Source of the DNA: Actinophytocola glycyrrhizae
GTDB lineage: Bacteria > Actinomycetota > Actinomycetes > Mycobacteriales > Pseudonocardiaceae
Length of the DNA stretch: 64,000 bases
Direction of reading: 5' to 3'
Assembly (NCBI RefSeq): GCF_042653545.1
Contig: NZ_JBHSIS010000010.1
Coordinates: forward strand, 1-64,000
The notes under the pieces were generated by a model. It saw nothing but the letters and a program-made list of their open reading frames with translations. It made no database searches and was not told the origin of the DNA. A program made the position numbers and the translations under genes. Positions 42,100 through 51,210 of this stretch are shown piece by piece. Positions within the stretch are counted from its first letter, which is position 1. Each line of letters starts with the position of its first letter.

Positions 42100-42187
42100 T
42101 CAACTCTGAGTAGATGTGCCATTCCGAAGTCCCCGAAAAGGGCCGTCGAGTCACCGGATAACGCTCGACACCGACACTCAGAGTTGA
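42100..42187. repeat. 12-bp inverted repeat with 64-base spacer
   Basis: TCAACTCTGAGT (42100-42111) and ACTCAGAGTTGA (42176-42187) are exact reverse complements. The enclosed 64 bases are not part of any recognised gene. It could be a small-RNA stem, a remnant of a short mobile element, or a terminator. Confidence 0.6.
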
Positions 42188-42241
42188 CCGAAACGCAGGA
42201 TCCGCAGCACCTCAGATTTCGCGATCGACGACCAAAGTTAA

Positions 42242-42265
42242 CCCGCATGAGTGAACCCATGCGGG
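42242..42265 (-). terminator. Hairpin after the carboxypeptidase gene
   Basis: CCCGCAT/ATGCGGG with a 10-base loop, beginning 12 bases past the minus-strand stop at 42277. Confidence 0.5.
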
Positions 42266-42276
42266 GGTGGGCAAAC

Positions 42277-43818
42277 TCAGCACGCCTTCACCCAACTGCA
42301 TTCCAGTTCGGTTGTTTCCGGCGACAGCTCCGGCGCGGGCACCACGGACCGCGCCGTGACCGGTCCGCCCTCCTGCGCGAGCCGCACCGCCACCGCGTCC
42401 TCGACGCCCTTCACGTTCACCCCGATCGAGTTGTTCGTGACCATCGAGAACACCCACTGTTCGCCCGCCGTGTTGGTGACGTAGCCGGACAGGCCGCTCA
42501 CCCCGGTCAGCGACCCGGTCTTCGCGTGCACGTTGCCCTCCGCGGCGGTGCCGCGCATGCGGTTGCGCAGTGTGCCGCCCTCCAGCCGGTCGGCCCTGCC
42601 CGCGATCGGCAGCGCCGCGGACCAGTCGGCGAACCACGGCCGCGACCGCGCAGCGCCCAGCAGCGCCGCCAGCTGGTCCGGTGCGATCTGGTCCATCCTG
42701 GACAGACCGGAACCGTCCCGCAGGGACAGCCGCGCCGGGTCGACACCATAGGACGGCAGCCGGTCCGCGAGCGCCGCCAGACCAGCGCTCCACGTGCCCC
42801 TGCCTGCTGCCTTCCTGCCCATGGCCTTGACCAGGATCTCCGCGTGCAGGTTGTTCGACAGCTTCATGAACGGCACCATCAGCTCCACGAGCGGCATCGA
42901 CTGCCGCGACGCCACCACCGGCGCGTTGGCCGGCGTGGCGCCCCGGGCCGTCGGACCGAGCACCCTCACCCCGTGCCTGCCGAGCGCCGCGCGGAACAAC
43001 GCCGCCGCGTACCCGGTCGGCTCCCACACCGCCATCCACTCGGTCGTGGCCGCACCATCCGACGGTATGGAACCGGTGACCGTGAAGGTGTTCGCTCCGT
43101 GCACGCGGTCGACACTGATCGTGTCGGGTGATCCCGCGGCCCCGGTGACAGCGGTGTTCACGACCTTGACGTAGTCGGTGGGCGGCTCGGTCGTCACGAC
43201 GGCCTTGCCGTCCGCACCTGGCGCGACGCGGACGATGATCGAGCCCGCGTCGTAGTCCGTGTCCGGCGCGGCGGTCAGCGCGGACACCTGCGCCGAGTAG
43301 TAGTACGGCTCGTCGTCCCAGGCCCAGCTGGTGCCGAGGCGGACGTCGTCGAACCACGTGTCGTCCGCGAAGAGCTCACCGCGCACCAGTTTCACGCCCT
43401 TGGCGGCGACCTGTGCCGCGAGTGCGTCGTAGTCGGCGGCCAGCATCGTCGGGTCGCCGGTGCCCCGCAGGTACAGGTCGCCGTCCAGCACGGGCCCGAG
43501 CCGCCTGCCCGCGGTGTGGACGGTGGTGTCGAAGCGGTGGTCCGGGCCGAGGACGTCGAACGCCGCGACCGAGGTCACGAGCTTCGCGTTCGACGCGGGC
43601 TGCTGCCTGCGCCCGGCGTCGCGGCTGTAGACGGTTTCGCCGTCGAGCGTCTTCACCACCAGCCCGACGTCGGCACCTGCCAGACCGGGCGCGGCGAGGA
43701 TCGCGTCGAGGTCCGCGGCGAGCGCACCGCGGTCGTGCGCCACGACCGGCGGCACGAGCCCGAACACGAGCAGGGCACCGGCGACCAGTGCGAACAAACC
43801 GGCCAATCGGGAACGCAT
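42277..43818 (-). CDS. dacB: D-alanyl-D-alanine carboxypeptidase/endopeptidase, S13 family
   Basis: A 513-residue PBP4-type enzyme with an N-terminal signal peptide ending near residue 27 (VVAHD). All three penicillin-binding motifs are present: Ser76-x-x-Lys79 in PASNAKLV, SNN in MKLSNNLHAE, and KTG in HAKTGSLTGVSG. It trims or cleaves peptidoglycan cross-links outside the membrane. It is transcribed alone, with a short hairpin after it. A possible minus-strand promoter with TTGTCA lies at about 43879-43884. Confidence 0.93.
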   Translation of the reverse strand: MRSRLAGLFALVAGALLVFGLVPPVVAHDRGALAADLDAILAAPGLAGADVGLVVKTLDGETVYSRDAGRRQQPASNAKLVTSVAAFDVLGPDHRFDTTVHTAGRRLGPVLDGDLYLRGTGDPTMLAADYDALAAQVAAKGVKLVRGELFADDTWFDDVRLGTSWAWDDEPYYYSAQVSALTAAPDTDYDAGSIIVRVAPGADGKAVVTTEPPTDYVKVVNTAVTGAAGSPDTISVDRVHGANTFTVTGSIPSDGAATTEWMAVWEPTGYAAALFRAALGRHGVRVLGPTARGATPANAPVVASRQSMPLVELMVPFMKLSNNLHAEILVKAMGRKAAGRGTWSAGLAALADRLPSYGVDPARLSLRDGSGLSRMDQIAPDQLAALLGAARSRPWFADWSAALPIAGRADRLEGGTLRNRMRGTAAEGNVHAKTGSLTGVSGLSGYVTNTAGEQWVFSMVTNNSIGVNVKGVEDAVAVRLAQEGGPVTARSVVPAPELSPETTELECSWVKAC

Positions 43819-43902
43819 GAGCGCCTCCCAGGGTCACAGGGGATGTTGGTGAGAAATCTTCCTATCCTCTGCGAGCGTTGACAATCGCCAACATGGCGGC
43901 AG

Positions 43903-44889
43903 TCAGGCCGGTGACCAGTCCCGGAGCGCGGACAGCACGAGGGTGTCCGCACGGTGCACCGTCAGCACCGACCCGTCCGCGCCGGGCACGGCGTGGTCGA
44001 AGTCGGTGCACAGGTTCTCGGCACCGGCCAGGGCCGGGTGGAGGGCGGCTGCCGGGCGCAGCGGGTGCCCGGTCAGGGTGATCTCGTCGACGACCGACAT
44101 CGCGGCGAGGTCCACGGTCCGGATGCGGCCGCTCCTGGTGGTCCACGCGACGTGCCCGCCGGGGAGGAGCACCAGCTCGCCCGGCGCGTCGCCGCCGTCC
44201 TCGACGGCCTCCCGGTCCACGTCCGCCCAGCCGAGCGCGCCCAGTTCGGCACCGTCGGGCCAGGACACGTGCGCGATCCGGTGGTCGTCCGCGGTGAGCA
44301 GGGACCGCCCGTCCGGCAGGAACAGCGCGGGTCTGCTGCCTCCTGCCGGGAGCCGTTCGGCACGCGGCCCGGTAGCGCCGTCGGTGAGCAGCCAGGACTC
44401 CTGACCGTCCCTGCCGGCCGCGATCCACAGCACCACGGCGTCGTCGTGCGGGTGGTCGCAGAGCATGACCATCGACCCGCCGAACGGGTCGGGGACGGTC
44501 ACGGTGGCGCGCACGCGGTGGTCCGGGTCGCGCAGCTCCACGCACACCTCGTCACCGGTGCCGATCGCGACCCACACCGCCTGCCCGGACGGCAGCCACC
44601 GGCACGCGACCTCGTCCGGCAGCGGCACGTCCTTCGCGAGGCCGCCGGGCTCGCCGAGCCACAGGCGGCCGGTCGCGGCCCAGGCCCAGGCCGTCCCGTC
44701 CCGCGCGATGGCGACGTCGCCGACCCGGCCACCGAGCCCGAGCCGCCGGACCACCCGAAGGCCCTTGTCGAGCACGGTGACCTCGCCGTCGGCCGACACG
44801 GCCGCGAACCCGCCGGCGCAGGGCCGGACGCAGTGGACCCGGTGGTCGAGCCTGACCGTGGCGGCGACCGGGACCTCCCGGGTGTTCAC
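43903..44889 (-). CDS. Hypothetical beta-propeller-like protein
   Basis: A 328-residue soluble protein made of repeated short beta-strand units with GD-W and DG motifs (GGFAAVSADGEVTVLDKG, GDVAIARDGTAWAWAATG), consistent with a WD40-like or PQQ-like propeller. No signal peptide. GTG 44889 overlaps the thioesterase stop (GTGA), so it is coupled to tesB. Function unknown. Confidence 0.75.
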   Translation of the reverse strand: MNTREVPVAATVRLDHRVHCVRPCAGGFAAVSADGEVTVLDKGLRVVRRLGLGGRVGDVAIARDGTAWAWAATGRLWLGEPGGLAKDVPLPDEVACRWLPSGQAVWVAIGTGDEVCVELRDPDHRVRATVTVPDPFGGSMVMLCDHPHDDAVVLWIAAGRDGQESWLLTDGATGPRAERLPAGGSRPALFLPDGRSLLTADDHRIAHVSWPDGAELGALGWADVDREAVEDGGDAPGELVLLPGGHVAWTTRSGRIRTVDLAAMSVVDEITLTGHPLRPAAALHPALAGAENLCTDFDHAVPGADGSVLTVHRADTLVLSALRDWSPA

Positions 44890-45806
44890 GACTCGTCTTC
44901 GACGATCCGCAGCAGCCCTTCCTGGACCACCGTCGCGATCAGCGTGCCGTCCTGGGCGAAGAACCGGCCGGTCGCGAGCCCGCGCGCGCCGGAGGCGGTC
45001 GGCGACACGCTGTCGTAGAGGAACCACTCGTCGGCGCGGAAGGGCCGGTGGAACCACAGCGCGTGGTCGAGGCTCGCGCCGAGCACCTGGTCGAAGCCCC
45101 AGTACACGCCGTGCCGCACGAGCACGGAGTCGAGCAGCGTCATGTCGGAGGCGTAGGCGAGCACGCAGACGTGCAGCAGCTCGTCGTCGGGCAGCGTGCC
45201 GTCGGCCCGCATCCAGACCTGGTTGCGTGCCTCGTTGTCGCGGCGGCCCCGCAGTTCCCACGGCGGGTCGGTGACGTAGCGGATGTCGATCGGCCTCGGC
45301 ATGGTCGCGATCGGACCGAGCCTGTCGGCGTACGCCTTCATGCTCTCCATGCGCGAGGGCAGCGCGTCCGGCGGTGGCACGTCCGGCATCGGCTCAGCGT
45401 GCTCGGCGCCCGGCTCGACGTGGTGGAAGGACGCGGAGAGCGCGAAGATCGCCTTGCCGCGCTGGACCGCGATGACCCGCCGCGTGGTGAACGAACGACC
45501 GTCACGGATGCGGTCCACCTCGTACACGATCGGGATGCTCGGATCTCCCGGCCGGATGAAGTAGGCGTGCAGCGAGTGCACTTTCCGTTCCGCCGGGACG
45601 GTCCGCCCGGCGGCGACGAGAGCCTGCCCGGCGACCTGCCCGCCGAACACCCGGACGGGTGAGTCCGAGGGACTGACGCCGCGGAAGATGTTCTCCTCGA
45701 TCCGCTCCAGGTCCAGGAGCGCGACCAGCCCGTCCAACACGGGCTGGCCGCGCATGACCCGGCTCTTCGCGAGGTCGGCAGCGGCCTGACGTGCCGCTTC
45801 GGTCAT
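44886..45806 (-). CDS. tesB: Acyl-CoA thioesterase II
   Basis: A 306-residue double-hotdog thioesterase. FGGQVAGQALVAAGRTV at about 54-70 and SLHAYFIRPGDP near 79-90 are family signatures, and the second hotdog contains HALWFHRPFRADEW. It hydrolyses acyl-CoA to free fatty acid and CoA in the cytoplasm. It starts 24 bases after the pyruvate kinase stop and overlaps the next gene, so pyk-tesB-propeller is probably one operon. Confidence 0.93.
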   Translation of the reverse strand: MTEAARQAAADLAKSRVMRGQPVLDGLVALLDLERIEENIFRGVSPSDSPVRVFGGQVAGQALVAAGRTVPAERKVHSLHAYFIRPGDPSIPIVYEVDRIRDGRSFTTRRVIAVQRGKAIFALSASFHHVEPGAEHAEPMPDVPPPDALPSRMESMKAYADRLGPIATMPRPIDIRYVTDPPWELRGRRDNEARNQVWMRADGTLPDDELLHVCVLAYASDMTLLDSVLVRHGVYWGFDQVLGASLDHALWFHRPFRADEWFLYDSVSPTASGARGLATGRFFAQDGTLIATVVQEGLLRIVEDES

Positions 45807-45829
45807 GGGAGCACCCTTTGCTCAGGGGC

Positions 45830-47254
45830 TCAGGCGTGGTCTTCCTCCCCGAGCCGGTGGACTCGGATGAGGTTAGTCGAGCCGACGGTCCCCGGCGGGG
45901 ATCCTGCGACGACGACCACAAGGTCGCCGGGCTGGTACCGGCCGATGGACAGCATCGACGTGTCGACCTGGCGGACCATGAGGTCGGTCGAGTCGACCTC
46001 GGGGACCATGAACGTCTCAACACCCCACGTCAGCGCGAGCTGGCTGCGCACGGACGGTTCCGGCGTGAAGGCCAGCAGCGGCAGGTGGGTGTGCAGGCGC
46101 GCGAGCCGGCGGACCGTGTCACCCGACTGCGTGAACGCGACCAGGGCCTTGGCGTTGAGGCGCTCGCCGATGTCGCGGGCGGCGTAGGACAGCACGCCGC
46201 GCTTGGTCCGCGGGACGTGCGTCAGCGGCGGCACGACCACGGACTCGCTCTCGACCGCCTCGACGATGCGCGACATCGTCTGCACCGTCTCGATCGGGTA
46301 GCGCCCGACGCTGGTCTCACCGGAGAGCATGACCGCGTCCGCGCCGTCGAGCACCGCGTTGGCGACGTCGGAGGCCTCCGCCCGCGTCGGCCGCGAGTTG
46401 TTGATCATGGATTCGAGCATCTGGGTCGCCACGATCACCGGCTTGGCGTTCTCGCGCGCGATCTGGATCGTGCGCTTCTGCACCAGCGGCACCTGCTCGA
46501 GCGGCAGCTCGACGCCCAGGTCGCCGCGGGCGACCATCACACCGTCGAACGCCAGCACGATCGCCTCGAGGTTGGAGACGGCCTCCGGCTTCTCCAGCTT
46601 GGCGATGACCGGCAGCCTGCCCTTGCCGACCCGGTCCATCACCTGGTGCACCAGGTCGATGTCGGCGGGGGAACGCACGAAGGACAGCGCGACGAAGTCC
46701 ACCCCGAGCTGGAGCGCGAACTCCAGGTCCTCGATGTCCTTCTCGGACATGGCTGGCACGGAGACGTCCATGCCCGGCAGCGAGATGCCCTTGTTGTTGC
46801 TGACCTTGCCACCCTCGGTGACCTCGCAGACCACGTCCGGCCCGTCCACCTCGACGACCGTGAGGCCCACGTTGCCGTCGTCCACCAGCAACCGGTCCCC
46901 GGCCTTGGCGTCCCTGGAAAGACCCTTGTAGGTGGTCGAGACCCGGTCGTGGGTGCCCTCGATGTCCTCGACGGTGATCCGCACGACGTCCCCGACGCGC
47001 CACTCGGCCTTGCCACCGGCGAACGTGCCCAGCCGGATCTTCGGGCCCTGCAGGTCGGCCATGATGCCGACGGCCCGCCCCGACTCGTCGGAGGCCGCGC
47101 GAACCAGGTCGTAGACCTGCTTATGGTCGCTCTGGCTGCCGTGGCTGAAGTTCATCCTGGCGACGTCCATGCCGGCGGCGACCAGGTCGCGCACCTTCTC
47201 CGGAGTGGCCGTCGCTGGCCCCAGAGTGCATACAATCTTCGCTCGTCGACTCAC
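45830..47254 (-). CDS. pyk: Pyruvate kinase
   Basis: A 474-residue enzyme that makes pyruvate and ATP from phosphoenolpyruvate in glycolysis. Family marks are RRAKIVCTLGPAT at the N-terminus, DVARMNFSHGS, the lysine in IAKLEKPEAV (active-site signature), and ATQMLESMINNSRPTRAEASD-type substrate loop near residue 290. I choose GTG 47254 because MSRRAKIVCT matches the usual actinobacterial N-terminus; GTG 47260 is an alternative. There is no Shine-Dalgarno sequence, and a TAAGCT -10-like element sits just upstream, suggesting a leaderless mRNA. Confidence 0.95.
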   Translation of the reverse strand: MSRRAKIVCTLGPATATPEKVRDLVAAGMDVARMNFSHGSQSDHKQVYDLVRAASDESGRAVGIMADLQGPKIRLGTFAGGKAEWRVGDVVRITVEDIEGTHDRVSTTYKGLSRDAKAGDRLLVDDGNVGLTVVEVDGPDVVCEVTEGGKVSNNKGISLPGMDVSVPAMSEKDIEDLEFALQLGVDFVALSFVRSPADIDLVHQVMDRVGKGRLPVIAKLEKPEAVSNLEAIVLAFDGVMVARGDLGVELPLEQVPLVQKRTIQIARENAKPVIVATQMLESMINNSRPTRAEASDVANAVLDGADAVMLSGETSVGRYPIETVQTMSRIVEAVESESVVVPPLTHVPRTKRGVLSYAARDIGERLNAKALVAFTQSGDTVRRLARLHTHLPLLAFTPEPSVRSQLALTWGVETFMVPEVDSTDLMVRQVDTSMLSIGRYQPGDLVVVVAGSPPGTVGSTNLIRVHRLGEEDHA

Positions 47255-47262
47255 GGACACGT

Positions 47263-47268
47263 AGCTTA
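47263..47268 (-). promoter_or_regulatory. Possible -10 element of a leaderless pyk mRNA
   Basis: TAAGCT on the minus strand fits the actinobacterial -10 pattern TAnnnT and ends 8 bases before GTG 47254. No clear -35 is visible. Confidence 0.35.
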
Positions 47269-47435
47269 GCCCCCCGCGCTGGAACGATCCCGAAATACTG
47301 AGCAGTAATCGGCGGATCGATCCAGAAAGTTATCTGGTGTTGGTCTGCCGGACGCTCAGCGACCGGCTTCGTGGGGCGTTCCCGGCGCGCGCGGCCCGTA
47401 AACCCAGCCCATTGGCGCGACCGCGGAGGCGCACG

Positions 47436-48101
47436 TCAGCGGCGCGGGACCGCCGAGACGCCCACGTGGTCGGCTGCCCACTCGTTGATCGGGCGCAGCG
47501 CCAGGAACGACTTCCGCACCCGGTCGAACGTCTCCCGCTCGTGCAGCGCGTCGTCCGGTTCCCACACCTTCATCACATACAGGGACCGGTGGCGCAGCAG
47601 GTCGATGCGTGGGTGGTCGGCGTCGTAGCCGCGGGGTCTGGTCTTCAGCCGCTCGCCGAGGACGGACCAGCCGCCGCGTTCGAGGCGGGCGATGATCTCG
47701 GCAAGCGCCCCGCCGTGGACCTCCTCCGCCACGGCCGTGCGGAAGCGGGCCAGCTGGTCGGACTCCAGGTGGAAGCACCCGCCGCCGACGCGCAGCCCGG
47801 CGGGCCCGACCTCCACGTAGTAGGCCCCGGCCCCGCGGCCGAACTCGATGACGCCGCCGCAGTGCGTCTTGTACGGCGTCTTGTCCCTCGCGAACCGGAC
47901 ATCGCGGTACGGGCGGAACACCGTCACCCGGCTGGTCTCCGTGGCGAACTCCGGCGACAGCTCGGCGAGCAGCTCCTCCATCGGAGCGCGGACGTCGGTG
48001 GCGTAGCGGTGTTTGTTGTCCTCCCAGTAGGACTTGGAGTTGTCGGCCTCCAGGCCGTCGTAGAAGTCGATCGCGTGTTCGCCGAAACCCGTGAAGGCCA
48101 T
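47436..48101 (-). CDS. DUF2461 family protein
   Basis: A 221-residue protein matching DUF2461 (TIGR02453): FYDGLEADNSKSYWEDNK at 14-31, VTVFRPYRDVRFARDKTPYKTH near 59-80 (seen as strand and loop) and a GAYYVEVGPAGLRVGGG core. The family is widespread with no known function. The frame is open far upstream into the protease gene, but this ATG begins the conserved domain. The protease terminator lies just upstream. Confidence 0.88.
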   Translation of the reverse strand: MAFTGFGEHAIDFYDGLEADNSKSYWEDNKHRYATDVRAPMEELLAELSPEFATETSRVTVFRPYRDVRFARDKTPYKTHCGGVIEFGRGAGAYYVEVGPAGLRVGGGCFHLESDQLARFRTAVAEEVHGGALAEIIARLERGGWSVLGERLKTRPRGYDADHPRIDLLRHRSLYVMKVWEPDDALHERETFDRVRKSFLALRPINEWAADHVGVSAVPRR

Positions 48102-48116
48102 GGCCGCAGTATGCAA

Positions 48117-48147
48117 CGAGGGGGCGACCGGACCGGCCGCCCCCTCG
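48117..48147. terminator. Terminator after the protease gene
   Basis: Perfect 10-bp stem CGAGGGGGCG/CGCCCCCTCG with an 11-base loop, 10 bases beyond the minus-strand stop at 48158. Confidence 0.8.
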
Positions 48148-48157
48148 CACCCCGGAA

Positions 48158-49136
48158 TCAGGCCGCCTGCGCCTGGTTGTAGAGGTTCTGGGCGTCGGCA
48201 CCGAAGTAGGGGCCGAACATCCACGTGGGGACGAAGTTGATCTTGTAGCTGTTCACGGAGTTGACCAGACCGGTCCCGGTGGCCTCGCTGAACTGCAGGA
48301 ACCACGGGCCGCCGCTGGAGCCGCCGGTCATGTCGCACGTCATGCCGATGCCGTTGCTGAGGAAGGCGTTGAACACCCGCCCGCTGCAGTAGATCATCCG
48401 CGTGCCGTCGTACGGCGCTGCCGCCGGCCAGCCGAACGCGTACATGTTCTGGCCGCGTGCCTGGTTGAACGCGACGCCCTGACCGCCGACGACGTCGGTG
48501 AGGCTCTGGCCGTCGCGCTGGTTCACGACCGCGGCGCCGACGTCGTGGTTGATGTCCTCGGACGCCACCCACTGCGGTGTCGCCATGGTCGCCCGCGCGG
48601 TCCACGTGCCGTACGGCGCGTCGCCGTTGTCGTACGCGGGCACGAACGCCCAGTCGGTGTGGAACGCGCCGTCGAGCTTCACGCAGTGCCCCCGCCGTGA
48701 TGACGGTGCTCTTGTTGGCACTGGTCACCGCGTTGCCGGAGCAGGAAGCCTGCCTGCCCTGGTACGTGAAGAACACGCGGCCCGCCGTCGTCACGACCTT
48801 GCCGCCGCCGGTCCACGGGCCGCCGCCGTGCGGGAACGCCATCGGCGCCAGGTCGCCGGGCTGCGCGGCGGTCGGCGCCACGACCTGCGGCGCGCCCTTG
48901 CGGACGTCCTGGGTCAGCTTCGACGCGTCCGCCTTCGGCAGGAGGCGGTCGAGCGGGACCGCGTTGCGCATCGCCTCCGGTGTCCACTTCGCGGCGACCG
49001 CGTCCGCCTCCGCCGCGGTGTCGGCCGCGACGTGCACCGTGGCCGGCGCGGCGGCCGCCGTCGTGGTGGCGAGCGCGGGGACGGCGAGGCAGGCGGCCGC
49101 CAGGGCCACCGCGCACCGCACTGACTTCGTCTTCAT
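48158..49136 (-). pseudogene. Trypsin-like secreted serine protease, frameshifted at the active-site histidine
   Basis: Two frames together encode one protease. The 5' frame (from ATG 49136) gives a signal peptide, a propeptide and NKSTVITAG; the 3' frame continues HCVKLDGAFHTDW and carries the catalytic serine in MTGGSSGGPW. They join at a run of five C (48689-48693 on the plus strand). Four would restore TAGHC, so a single-base insertion breaks the gene exactly at the catalytic histidine. It may be a true recent mutation or a sequencing error. If intact it would be an exported V8/trypsin-like enzyme of about 325 residues. Confidence 0.82.
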
Positions 49137-49273
49137 ATGCACCTACCTTTCGGCTTACCCGGATCGGGTGAACCGCGCAGGGGATAGGTCGTCTTGCGAC
49201 GTTACCCGCGGGTTTCGAGCCGCAGGACCCGCCATTCGAGGGATGACATTCCCGGTGGTTCTACTCTGGCGGC

Positions 49274-50710
49274 ATGTTCACAGTGGACGGTCGGACGCTG
49301 CGCTGCGAGGACGTGCGGCTGGTGGCGCAGGAGCGGGTCGCGGTGACGGTCGACGAGTCGGCCGTGCGCAGGGCGGAGGACGCCTGGCGGCTCGTCACGG
49401 AGCTGTCGGCGCGCCGCGAGATCTACGGCCGCACCACCGGTGTCGGCGCGAACCGCGACCTGACGATCGACGAGGACGCCGGCCCCGAGCACGGCATCCG
49501 CCTGCTGCGCAGCCACGCGGGCGGCGCGGGTGAGCTGCTGCCCGCCGACCACGTGCGCGCCATGCTGCTGATCCGCCTCAACCAGCTCGCCGCGGGTGGC
49601 TCCGGCGTGCACCCGCGCGTGCTGACCGCGCTCGCCGAGGCGCTGACCAGCGGCGCGCTCCCCCACGTCCACGCGACCGGCGCCATCGGCACCGGCGACC
49701 TCACCGTGCTCGCCGAGACCGCGCTGACGCTGGCGGGCGAACGCCCGTGGGCGGCCGGGCACCTGCCGCCGGTGCCACTCGACACCGCGGACGCGCTCGC
49801 GTTCATGAGCAGCAACGCGTCGACGCTGGCCGAGGCGACGCTGGCGTGCCTGGCGCTGGAGCGGCTGCTGCGGGCGAGCCACGTGGTCGCCGCGCTGTCG
49901 TACGTCGTGCTCGGCGGCTCCCCCGAGGCGTACGCGACGGCCGTGCACGCCGCGCGCCCGCACCCCGGCCAGGTGCAGTGCGCGGGTGAGATGCGGCGGC
50001 TGCTCGGCATGACCGGTGCGCCGAAACCGGGCAGGCGCATCCAGGACCCGTACGGGTTGCGCGCGTTCCCGCAGGTCCAGGGGCCCGCGCTGGACGCGCT
50101 CGCCTACCTGCGGACCGTGCTGACCGTGGAGATCAACGCCAGCACGGAGAACCCCATGGTGTCGCTCGCCGCCGGGGACGTGTTCCACCACGCGCACTTC
50201 CACACCGCGTACCTCGCGACCGCGCTGGACCAGGCGCGGGCCACCGTCCACCACGTCGCCGAGCTGTCCGCGGCCCGGCTCGGCGACCTGGTCGAGCCGT
50301 CGTTCACCGACCTGCCCGCGTTCCTCGCCGACGGCCCGCCGGGCAGCTCCGGCGTGATGATCCTGGAGTACGTCGCACACGACGCGCTCGCGATGCTGCG
50401 GCAGGCCGCACTGCCGGTGACACTCGGCACCGCGGTCGTGTCCCGCGGCGTCGAGGACCACGCGAGCTTCGCAACGCAGGCCGCCCGCCAGGCCAGGGCC
50501 GCGGCAGAGGCGTACCGGCAGGTCCTCGCGTGCGAGCTGGTGGCGGCCGTGCGTGCGCTGCGCATGCGGCCCGCGGATCTGATGGAGCTGCCGGTGCGTG
50601 ACGCGTTCGACCTCGCGGACGCCTCACTTGACGCGAACACCGCCGACCGCCCCTTCTCGGACGACCTCACGAAGGCAGCCGCACTCCTGGATCCGATGTC
50701 CGAAATCTGA
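49274..50710 (+). CDS. Aromatic amino acid ammonia-lyase homologue without the ASG motif
   Basis: A 478-residue protein of the histidine/phenylalanine ammonia-lyase superfamily. Tyr51 in YGRTTGVG, Asn181 in SSNAST and the QDPYGLRAFPQVQG stretch (about 256-270) match active-site regions. In active enzymes Ala-Ser-Gly cyclises into the MIO cofactor; here the aligned residues 139-141 are Gly-Thr-Gly (AIGTGDLTVLAE) and no serine is available. Lyase activity by the normal mechanism is therefore unlikely. It is transcribed alone; a short GTG-start membrane gene follows after 17 bases. Confidence 0.85.
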   Translation: MFTVDGRTLRCEDVRLVAQERVAVTVDESAVRRAEDAWRLVTELSARREIYGRTTGVGANRDLTIDEDAGPEHGIRLLRSHAGGAGELLPADHVRAMLLIRLNQLAAGGSGVHPRVLTALAEALTSGALPHVHATGAIGTGDLTVLAETALTLAGERPWAAGHLPPVPLDTADALAFMSSNASTLAEATLACLALERLLRASHVVAALSYVVLGGSPEAYATAVHAARPHPGQVQCAGEMRRLLGMTGAPKPGRRIQDPYGLRAFPQVQGPALDALAYLRTVLTVEINASTENPMVSLAAGDVFHHAHFHTAYLATALDQARATVHHVAELSAARLGDLVEPSFTDLPAFLADGPPGSSGVMILEYVAHDALAMLRQAALPVTLGTAVVSRGVEDHASFATQAARQARAAAEAYRQVLACELVAAVRALRMRPADLMELPVRDAFDLADASLDANTADRPFSDDLTKAAALLDPMSEI

Positions 50711-50727
50711 CCTGGGATCATCACCTT

Positions 50728-51123
50728 GTGACCGACGAGGACAAAACGGGCAGCTACGAGAGCGAGGAGGCGGCGACGGGCCCCCTTGTCCTCGCGGCCA
50801 TCGGCTCCGTGCTCCTGGTCGCCGTCGGGGTGCTCACCCTCGTCGTCGGGCTGCTGTCGCCGCTGATCACCGACGGGTGCGGCGGCGAGAGCGACTACGG
50901 GGCCGGCGGCGTCGACGGTCCCGCGTACTGGCGCAACGCCCAGGTCGTCGAGCGGATGCTGACCGTGCCGGTGCTGCTCGTCCTGCCGGTCGGGCTGCTG
51001 CTCACGTGGCTGCGGTTCGTGCCGCCCTACCGGCCCCGCGCGTGGGTTCCGATCGTCGGGCTGCTGGTCATCGGCGCGCTGTGGCTGGTGGCGAACTCAC
51101 TGCTGGAGGGAAGGCTCTTCTAG
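50728..51123 (+). CDS. Small membrane protein, three spans
   Basis: A 131-residue protein starting at GTG. Hydrophobic segments lie at about 19-45, 79-96 and 106-124; the loop between the first two (CGGESDYGAGGVDGPAYW) is polar. No family recognised. It begins 17 bases after the ammonia-lyase homologue and may be co-transcribed with it. Confidence 0.65.
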   Translation: MTDEDKTGSYESEEAATGPLVLAAIGSVLLVAVGVLTLVVGLLSPLITDGCGGESDYGAGGVDGPAYWRNAQVVERMLTVPVLLVLPVGLLLTWLRFVPPYRPRAWVPIVGLLVIGALWLVANSLLEGRLF

Positions 51124-51158
51124 CGGCATCTCCGGGCACGAGCCGTGCACCTGTGTCG

Positions 51159-51201
51159 AGGTCGACATTGATACAGTCTGCACTTATATAAGGCTCGACC
51201 T
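51159..51201. promoter_or_regulatory. Promoter/operator region of the VOC gene
   Basis: An AT-rich patch (TTATATAAGG around 51184-51193) flanked by AGGTCGA (51159-51165) and its complement TCGACCT (51195-51201). A TTGATA occurs at 51168 but is too close to the TATA sequence for a standard promoter. AAGGAG at 51202 serves the ATG. Confidence 0.4.
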
Positions 51202-51210
51202 AAGGAGTGC

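Larger units (their letters stand above)
41824..42276. other. Intergenic region between convergent genes
   Basis: No gene is seen. The gap carries the terminator at 41975-42012, a 12-bp inverted repeat with a 64-base spacer (42100-42187) and a small hairpin at 42242-42265 that probably ends the carboxypeptidase transcript. Confidence 0.6.

Noticed and set aside
51168..51190. TTGATA and TATATA as a -35/-10 promoter of the VOC gene
   Set aside because: The spacer is only about 11 bases, too short for a standard promoter. Recorded only as an AT-rich control region.
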